NCBI GenBank assembly: GCA_037127255.1
Contig: JBANSL010000014.1
Location: forward strand, 1,304,501-1,368,500
Direction of reading: 5' to 3'
Source: Persicaria tinctoria
Taxonomy: Eukaryota > Streptophyta > Magnoliopsida > Caryophyllales > Polygonaceae
Length of the DNA stretch: 64,000 nucleotides
Shown here: positions 57,513-64,000 of the stretch, piece after piece
How positions within the stretch are numbered: the first letter of the stretch is position 1
How the letters are laid out: each line of letters starts with the position of its first letter
Made by a program: the position numbers and the translations under genes
Notes under the pieces: model-generated
What the model was told of the DNA's origin: nothing
Database searches by the model: none
What the model saw: the letters and a program-made list of their open reading frames with translations, nothing else

Positions 57513-60500
57513 TCAAGTTGGACTTGGTGGAAATCCAACAAGGCCTAACTTGGCAGCAAGGAAATGGTGATGTTTCTCACCCAAAGGTTTTGTCAAAATA
57601 TCTGCAATTTGGATGCCAGTCCTGATGTGGTGAGGAATAATGAGACCAGCCTGTATTCTTTCTCGAATAAAATGGCAATCAATCTTCAGATGCTTGGTAC
57701 GTTCATGAAATACAGGATTCTCTGCTATATGTAGGGCAGCCTTGTTATCACAATGAAGGGCAATTGGCAAAGGAACATCAGCCTTCAGTACAGATAAGAT
57801 TCCCTCTAGCCAGACTATCTCACTGGAGGTCATGGACATGCTCCTGTACTCAGCTTCAGCTGAGGATTTAGATACTGTATTTTGTTTCTTTGTTTTCCAA
57901 GACACTAAAGAATGTCCAAGGAAAACACAATAACCTGTCAAAGATCTAGCACTGAATTGACAGGCTCCCCAATCTGCATCACAATAAGCAACCAATTCAA
58001 TGGTTGAAGTTCTTGGATAATGTAATCCAACTGCCATAGTTCCCCTGAGATACTTAACAACATGAATGGCTGCATCATAATGAGGTTCACGAGGCTCTGT
58101 CATGAACTGGCTCAGGTGTTGTACAGCATAAGAGATATCTGGCCTGGTCAGATTTAAGAAAAGCAATCTCCCCACTAATCTTCTATACTTCTCAGGGTCT
58201 GTCATAACTGTCCCCATATCAGTTGATAACTTCAACCCTCTTTGTAAAGGAAACTGAGCTGGCTTACAGTCAGTTAGATTGCAGTCCTGTAAAATATCCA
58301 TAATATACTTTCTCTGGTGTAGATAAGTTCCAGAGTTGGTTTTAGAAATCTCAAGGCCTAGGAAATATCTAGCTATTCCTAGATCCTTAATGGTGAACTT
58401 CTTGTTCAAGGCTTCTTTCAATTTCTGAATCTCCTCTAGATCATCACCAGTTAATAAGAGATCATTAACATAGATCAAGGCTATGACAATACCTTTTGTA
58501 ACTGCCTTTGTGAACAAGGAGTAATCTTCACTGGCCTGTTGATATCCCATTTGAGTGAGGAAAGTGCACAATTCTGCATTCCACTGTCTTGAAGCCTGTT
58601 TCAATCCATAGATTGATCTTTTTAATTTGCAAACCTTGCCTGGACTTCCCATCACATATCCTTCTGGAGGCTGCATGTAGACCTCTTCTTCAATGAATCC
58701 ATGTAGGAAGGCATTATTAATGTCCAATTGGAACAAATCCCAGTCCCTGATGGTAGCTAGAGCAATAAGGAGTCTCACTGTTGTGAACTTTGCCACGGGT
58801 GAGAATGTGTGTTTATAGTCTTTCCCCTTTATTTGATTGTATCCCTTGGCTACCAATCTAGCCTTGAATCTCTCAATGCTACCATCTGGCTTGTATTTAA
58901 TTTTATAGACCCACTTACTGCCTATTGCTTTCTTGCCTGGAGGCAAATCAGTCATAATCCATGTCTCATTTTGCTGTAAAGCATTCACCTCTGCATCCAT
59001 AGCATCAATACACCTTTTGTCCTGCACAGCCTGAGAGTATCTGTAAGGCTCTTGAACACTTGTCATCATGCAAAAAGACTGAGCAAAGTCTGTATTCTGA
59101 TCATAAGTATGCTCCAAGCAAGACACTAGAAAGGACTGTGACATGGAATCCCTTCTAGGATAATTACACACAAAATTATCTAGTCTCTTTGGCCTAATAT
59201 GCTCCCTGGTGGATCTCCTTAGAGGAGGGAATTCATTTAAGTCATGAAGAGGTACAAATGGAACCTGATTTACTGAATCCTGAGGAGAAACATCACCTGA
59301 GGATGGGACAACATTCTCAACATTAACAGGACTGATACTGTCTGAAACATGAATTTCAGATGAGGTGTCAATAACTGGCAAGGGCCCAATCTGAGAAGAG
59401 GATATTTGGGGTGCATTAAACTGAAATTCATGATAATCTGGAGCTGGATTCACCAAGGGTAACTGAACTGTGTCCACTTGCTCAATATTATCTTCTACTG
59501 AATTAAGAGTTTTAAAAGGGAAAATGTTTTCTTTGAAAACCACATCCCTGCTAACAAAAGTGCATTTACTGTCTATGTCCCAAAGCTTATAAGCTTTTTG
59601 ACCATAGGGATATCCCAAAAAAACACATTTCCTTGCCTTTGGTCCCAGTTTATCCAGTTTTCCAATTGGAACCTGAGCATAACATAAACATCCAACCACC
59701 CTAAGCTCATCATAGCTTGGTGGTTTTTTAAAGAGTCTCTCAAAAGGAGACTTCCAGTCTATAACTTCACTTGGCATCTTGTTGATGACATAAGTGGCTG
59801 CCAATACACAATCTCCCCAAAATCTTACTGGCAACCCTGCATGAATTCTTATAGTCCTGGCTGTCTCAATCAAGTGCCTGTGCTTCCTTTCCACCCTACC
59901 ATTTTGCTGTGGGGTGTAAGGAACAGATCTCTGGTGTACTATCCCTTCCTTAGCAAAGAATTCTTGGCACTGAGTGGAGGTGAACTCTGTGCCATTATCA
60001 GATCTAAAGCACTTCACAGTTTTATCAAACTGTGTTTTAACATAAGCTGCAAAATCAGTGATGGCCTTGAAGACCTGAGTTTTATTTTTCAGCAAGAATG
60101 TCCATGTAACCCTTGTATTATCATCTACTAAGGTTAAGAAATACTGAAACCCATTATAAGTAATATTTCTGTATGGACCCCAGAGGTCCATGTGCACAAG
60201 ATCAAAAGGTTCACTTGCCATGCTGAGGCTCCTGTCAAAAGGTAACCTGTGATGTTTACCAATAGAACAAGATTCACACATAAAATCATTCATCTCTTGC
60301 TGATTAAAAACATGCAAATGCCTTAGTTTAGACATAGAACTATGCCCCAGCCTGGCATGGAAAATATTCAAGCAACAATTCAAGTTCTTAGAACTGCTAG
60401 AAGCAAAAACTGATCTAAGTCTTCCCACTTCATTCTTGCTATGCTGTTTCCATCCTTCAGCTTGTTTTGGAGATAGAACTTTGTACAATCCATGTTGCCT

Positions 60501-62054
60501 CTCTCCAGCCAGTACTATATGCTCAGTTCCAGGGTCCTGGACAAAACAAGCATGTCTAGTAAATATGGCAATCAAGTCATTATCATCAAGCAACTTCCCA
60601 ATAGACAGCAATCTATGTTGGAAATCAGGCACCAGAAGGACATTGCTCAATGTTACTTTGTCTGACAACTGAACATTTCCCATTTCAGTCACAACTTTAA
60701 TGGATCCATCAGGCAGCCCTATATGTACTGGCCTTTCAAGCTTTAGAAGCACTGAAGTAAACTGATTCTTAGGCATCATGTGGTCACTGGCTCCAGTGTC
60801 AATAATCCAATCATGAGAGGAGCTATTAATAACATAAATATTAGCAGTAGAGGTAAATATTTTACCTGCAAAATTAGCAAAGGACATGTCTGCCATTCCC
60901 TTGCCTTTCATTTTCTTCATGACTTCCTGGAAAACTGCATTTACCATGGCTGAGTCCATCTGCACCTCATCCTGTGTCTTGTCTGCACTATTTTCATCCA
61001 AAGGACTTCCTTGCATTCCTCCTGCATTCATGTTTTCCACAGCATTAGCAGAGCTCCTATTTCCTCCACTGGTTCTCTCCTTTTCCTTCAGTTCCTTGAA
61101 CCAATCTGGTACTCCATGCAGTTTGAAGCACTGATCAGTTGTGTGACCCCTGTATCCACAATGACTGCATTTGGATTCATACTTTATCTTCTTCAACTCT
61201 TTCCAGTCCTTCTTGAAAGGTTGAGAAGATTGAGTTCCTGGAGATCCACTCTGAAACCTCATATTCCCAAACTTATTAGCTGCAAAAGCACTGCTCTCAG
61301 TAGAACCATTCCCTGACTCAGTAGAAGCACCCTTTCCTCCCTCCACTTGCTGGAGAATATAGTAAGCTCTGTTCAATACAGGCAGTGGATCCATAGCAAG
61401 AATCTGATTCCTAGCCCCTTCATAGTTCTCATTCAAGCTCATCAAAAGCTGCATAACCTTGTTCCTGGAATCCATGTCTGTAAACTTCTTAATAGCATTG
61501 CAAGTGCACTGTTTCATAGCCCCACATGAGCACTCAGGTATCCCTTCAAGCATCTGAAGTTCATCCCAACACCTTTTAAGAGTGTTGTATAGATCTGCTA
61601 GGCACATATTCCCCTGAGTAATATTTCCCAGTCTCTTCCTTAACTGATAGATCCTAGGTGCATTAAATTGACTGAACCTTTCAACAATTTCATCCCACAA
61701 AGCCTTTGCAGAATCAAGAAACATAAGACCTTCAACAATGTTTTTACTCATAGAGTTTAATAACCAACACCTTACCATATAATCAGCCCGGATCCACCTT
61801 TCCATATCAGCACTTGTGCTTGCAGGCCTAGCACATTTACCATCTATGAATCCCAGTTTGCACTTTGCTCCCAGTGCCATCACTACTCCTCTACTCCATG
61901 TTACATAGTTTTTTCCATCAAAAGGAATTGCCACAAGCTGTGCACCAGGATGATCAGAATTAGACAAATGTAGAGGATCTCCAAGATTACCTGCAGGAGA
62001 TGCATTAGGTGGTGTTGTCTCATCTGTACTCATGTTGTTGTTACTGCTAAACAT
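57513..62054 (-). CDS. Copia gag-pol polyprotein (copy 2), reverse transcriptase box altered to YVND
   Basis: 1513 codons without a stop. In order: UBN2_3-type gag (FDGKNYVTWSRGVVMALGAK near residue 45); CCHC-type zinc knuckle near 293-308 (CSHCGYRGHTTDQC); protease DTGAS near 417; pre-integrase HHCC region (ARLGHSSMSKL); integrase core from about 618 (HMDLWGP, RSDNGTEF, PQQNGRVE); reverse transcriptase with ARLVAKGYNQ and NNAFLHGF; RNase H near 1355 (CDADWGA, SSAEAEYRSM). The reverse transcriptase box reads YVND, with Asn at residue 1197 (bases 58464-58466), replacing the first of two metal-binding aspartates. This copy should be catalytically dead despite its intact frame. Confidence 0.94.
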   Translation of the reverse strand: MFSSNNNMSTDETTPPNASPAGNLGDPLHLSNSDHPGAQLVAIPFDGKNYVTWSRGVVMALGAKCKLGFIDGKCARPASTSADMERWIRADYMVRCWLLNSMSKNIVEGLMFLDSAKALWDEIVERFSQFNAPRIYQLRKRLGNITQGNMCLADLYNTLKRCWDELQMLEGIPECSCGAMKQCTCNAIKKFTDMDSRNKVMQLLMSLNENYEGARNQILAMDPLPVLNRAYYILQQVEGGKGASTESGNGSTESSAFAANKFGNMRFQSGSPGTQSSQPFKKDWKELKKIKYESKCSHCGYRGHTTDQCFKLHGVPDWFKELKEKERTSGGNRSSANAVENMNAGGMQGSPLDENSADKTQDEVQMDSAMVNAVFQEVMKKMKGKGMADMSFANFAGKIFTSTANIYVINSSSHDWIIDTGASDHMMPKNQFTSVLLKLERPVHIGLPDGSIKVVTEMGNVQLSDKVTLSNVLLVPDFQHRLLSIGKLLDDNDLIAIFTRHACFVQDPGTEHIVLAGERQHGLYKVLSPKQAEGWKQHSKNEVGRLRSVFASSSSKNLNCCLNIFHARLGHSSMSKLRHLHVFNQQEMNDFMCESCSIGKHHRLPFDRSLSMASEPFDLVHMDLWGPYRNITYNGFQYFLTLVDDNTRVTWTFLLKNKTQVFKAITDFAAYVKTQFDKTVKCFRSDNGTEFTSTQCQEFFAKEGIVHQRSVPYTPQQNGRVERKHRHLIETARTIRIHAGLPVRFWGDCVLAATYVINKMPSEVIDWKSPFERLFKKPPSYDELRVVGCLCYAQVPIGKLDKLGPKARKCVFLGYPYGQKAYKLWDIDSKCTFVSRDVVFKENIFPFKTLNSVEDNIEQVDTVQLPLVNPAPDYHEFQFNAPQISSSQIGPLPVIDTSSEIHVSDSISPVNVENVVPSSGDVSPQDSVNQVPFVPLHDLNEFPPLRRSTREHIRPKRLDNFVCNYPRRDSMSQSFLVSCLEHTYDQNTDFAQSFCMMTSVQEPYRYSQAVQDKRCIDAMDAEVNALQQNETWIMTDLPPGKKAIGSKWVYKIKYKPDGSIERFKARLVAKGYNQIKGKDYKHTFSPVAKFTTVRLLIALATIRDWDLFQLDINNAFLHGFIEEEVYMQPPEGYVMGSPGKVCKLKRSIYGLKQASRQWNAELCTFLTQMGYQQASEDYSLFTKAVTKGIVIALIYVNDLLLTGDDLEEIQKLKEALNKKFTIKDLGIARYFLGLEISKTNSGTYLHQRKYIMDILQDCNLTDCKPAQFPLQRGLKLSTDMGTVMTDPEKYRRLVGRLLFLNLTRPDISYAVQHLSQFMTEPREPHYDAAIHVVKYLRGTMAVGLHYPRTSTIELVAYCDADWGACQFSARSLTGYCVFLGHSLVSWKTKKQNTVSKSSAEAEYRSMSMTSSEIVWLEGILSVLKADVPLPIALHCDNKAALHIAENPVFHERTKHLKIDCHFIRERIQAGLIIPHHIRTGIQIADILTKPLGEKHHHFLAAKLGLVGFPPSPT

Positions 62055-62102
62055 AAATTTCCAGGCAAAAAAACGTTAATAAGCAGGATCTACTCCCTCT
62101 AA

Positions 62103-62114
62103 GCTCTGATACCA
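62103..62114 (-). other. Primer-binding site of copia copy 2
   Basis: Minus strand TGGTATCAGAGC immediately after the 5' LTR, initiator tRNA-Met type. Confidence 0.9.
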
Positions 62115-62478
62115 TGAGAAATCAATGATCTAATGGTAAATAAACACTGCATTCAAAGAATGACAGTGATGAACACAGCAATGAAGCCACTCCCCTTTTG
62201 TTTCATTGATGGCGGCCAATGGCCTCTTTTGGTAAGCTGCAATCCCAAAATAAAACCCTACCTGAAAGAGGTGACAGCTGATGATTATATAGTACCTAAT
62301 CACGTGAGCTGCACACACTCTCACATACACACTAGTGCACTAGAGTCCAAGCTGCTGAGCAGCTCTTATTACAGCAAAAACCAGGAAAAGAAGCTAATGA
62401 AACAGTGGTCCACTAAAGTCTAGAAATTACATATTGTAACCCCATATAGAAATTACATAATGTAACCCTTATTCTCCA
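62115..62478 (-). repeat. 5' LTR of copia copy 2
   Basis: A 364-bp repeat. In element orientation a TATATAATC box (complement of 62286-62294) is a plausible promoter. Confidence 0.93.
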
Positions 62479-62547
62479 TATATATAACTATAGATAGTTA
62501 GAAGATGATAGAGCTTCTAATTACCATCATCAATCTACCTAGTAGCC

Positions 62548-63372
62548 ATGGTTGAGAACCAAGTTGATCGGTGGTCCGATCTTCCGGCCGAAGTGGTGGC
62601 TATCATGGCCGGCCATAAGTCCATAACCATGCCGATATCATACGGTTCCGCTCCGTTTGCCGATCATGGAGATCAGCTCTCCCTCCTCCTCGCAATAACA
62701 CACCCTTCCCTCTCTCCGTCTCCTTCTCTTGGGAGGGACGACGCCTTGAACCGACTGTCCATCTCACCATCACCACAGTGTACCTTATCCGACACCTCCA
62801 TGACTCTTGCAAAGTCCGGATGGTAGCGGTCCAAGAATCCAGTGCCGGAAAGCTTCTTCTGCAGCACCCGCTTTCGGAACAGACTATACCCGGATCTTCT
62901 GGGATGCTTCTCCACTTGTCGGATGGAGAGTGACTCCAATAGCCACATCTTACCGTGGCAACATCTCCTCAGACGAAAGGCAAAACAAGGTCGTCTTCAT
63001 CCCGAATTCGACAACTGCGCTATGTAGACATCCTCATCGAAGGCACCATCTGTGTACCTTTAGCACCGATTACATTCGGGTGACTAATGCTAATGCAATT
63101 ACACGGTTCTTTCCTCCAGGACTTTGTGTGGTTCGATGGATGGATATACCTAGTTGTCAATGATGATCCCGACCAAGATACTAAGAGCTACAATATCTTT
63201 ATGCTCGATCACAAATCTTTGCAACACTCGAAAGGATGTATATCCTTTCGAGTGTGTCCAATTATTAGACCTTGGAGTTGAGCGGTACGTCGGGTATTGG
63301 CATGAGCTGTCGGTAAAGGCCTATTATGACTTGTTTACTCCGACCCCGCTTCTTCATCCTCAAACAACTTAA
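62548..63372 (+). pseudogene. F-box/DUF295 gene remnant (copy 3)
   Basis: Starts MVENQVDRWSDLPAEVVAIMAG. After a frameshift near 62620 the F-box continues in another frame (ADIIRFRSVCRSWRSALPPP), then LIRHLHDSCKVRMVAV and GKLLLQHPLSEQTIPGSSG. A stop near 62930, a further frameshift (VVFIPNSTTALCRH), then LQDFVWFDGWIYLVV and a large deletion before LGVERYVGYWHELSVKAYYD. At least three breaks. The copia element lies just upstream, between this start and its former promoter. Confidence 0.85.
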
Positions 63373-63639
63373 CAACAATCAGCAAGGTTCATGTAAACCC
63401 ATTTTAAGGGGTATTTTGTTTCTCTTTTACAAATTCTTTTTGTTTGCAAACATAAAGTCTTGAACTTTTAAATTCACCTAATGTATGTTTGTGTATTATG
63501 CTAGCTAATAATTTGACATCTCTTAGATACACCATGAATCATTATTGTTTATTCAATCTGAACAAATCCTTAGACACATATATCGTGAAACGCTCTTAAA
63601 GACATAAAACGTCGCTAATGATGTTGTCTTGATTTGTAT
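63373..63639. other. Flank shared with the 45.3-kb region
   Basis: AGTTAATAATTTGAAATCTC-like sequence, TTAGATACACCA, CGTGAAACGCTC and AAAGACATAAAACG occur here and at 45320-45415 in the same order, showing that F-box remnant, spacer and LINE fragment were duplicated together. Confidence 0.7.
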
Positions 63640-64000
63640 TAAACACGGTCATTCTCCAACATAGACATCATACAAGTCGGATAATCCGACTCCAAACTAA
63701 CAACATGCCTATCCAGATGAATGCTACCTAAAAAATGTGCTACTTTGTGTTGCCATCTCTCTCCTAACAACACTCCATTGGCATATACTGAAAGAGCTGG
63801 CAGTCTCCCATATCTCTCGAATGATGATCCCCAACGTTCCAAGCTGAGGCACACCTGCCTTAATCTCGTTCACAATCAACTGGCAATCTGACTCCACCTC
63901 TAATCTATCATCTCGATGCCCTTGTCTCGCATATCCGTAGCCCCCACAAGATTGCTTTCGCCTCGACCATGCACCTCCGGCTGATCCAACGCTTGCAGCT
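63640..64000 (-). pseudogene. LINE RNase H fragment, continuing past the right edge
   Basis: Minus strand remnants VEAKAILWGLRIC near 63960, ESDCQLIVNEIKAGVPQLG near 63870, and VAHFLGSIHLDRHVVSLESD near 63730, in broken frames. Homologous to 45420-45772 and longer on its 3' side. Confidence 0.72.

Larger units (their letters stand above)
57134..62483 (-). mobile_element. Full-length Ty1/copia LTR retrotransposon (copy 2) with 5-bp TSD
   Basis: Element 57139-62478 (5340 bp) on the minus strand, flanked by TATAT at 57134-57138 and 62479-62483. Two 364-bp LTRs read the same. The primer site (complement of 62103-62114) abuts the right-hand 5' LTR. A polypurine tract (complement of ATCCCCCCTTCAAG at 57504-57517) abuts the left LTR. 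One long gag-pol ORF lies between. It landed 69 bp upstream of the F-box remnant at 62548. It is a different family from copy 1. Confidence 0.95.

Overview
The window is nuclear DNA of a flowering plant. The genes are split by GT-AG introns, the intergenic DNA is AT-rich, and plant-type transposons of nearly every class are present. The gene complement (CLC-c-like chloride channel, CCT gamma chaperonin, ARGLU1-like protein, nepenthesin-type aspartic protease, DUF295 F-box family) fits a core eudicot. I cannot name the species from sequence alone.

Left third (1-20 kb), the gene-rich part. A CLC-type anion channel gene runs off the left edge (minus strand). CCT3, encoding the gamma subunit of the cytosolic chaperonin, is complete in 13 exons (minus strand, 10828-4889, 555 codons). 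A decayed LINE lies at about 14.8-11.9 kb. A four-exon gene for a 270-residue Arg/Ser- and Glu-rich ARGLU1-like RNA-processing protein follows at 15420-18143.

Middle (20-36 kb). Broken exons of a cytosolic prolyl-tRNA synthetase are split by a full-length Ty1/copia element (21216-27390) that has two apparently identical 845-bp LTRs, a 5-bp target duplication and an intact 1405-codon polyprotein. The same pseudogene is cut short by a 5'-truncated LINE. Next come a CACTA-type end, four exons of a DNA polymerase delta catalytic-subunit gene that look captured, a Helitron-type 3' end and a Harbinger-type MITE. An intact two-exon aspartic protease gene (31973-34051) follows.

36-43.4 kb holds three tandem, progressively decayed copies of part of the gene for CCR4-NOT subunit 11 (CNOT11). 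All stop at the same place, and the first is split by a copia fragment.

Right third (43-64 kb) is repeat-dominated. It contains a 2.1-kb hAT element with exact 8-bp target duplications and two nested MITEs, two more hAT MITEs of which one lies here and one near 34.5 kb, a CACTA end with a 21-bp repeat array, and a 647-bp TIR element headed by 34 consecutive G. A second full-length copia element (57139-62478, minus strand) has a 1513-codon polyprotein in which the reverse transcriptase YVDD box reads YVND. Three copies of a DUF295-type F-box gene (44.9, 51.3-52.4 and 62.5-63.4 kb) are all broken, and two share a downstream LINE RNase H fragment.

The genes do not form a pathway. The interest lies in host-gene fragments multiplied, captured and interrupted by transposons. 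I found no CRISPR array, rRNA or tRNA gene and nothing bacterial.
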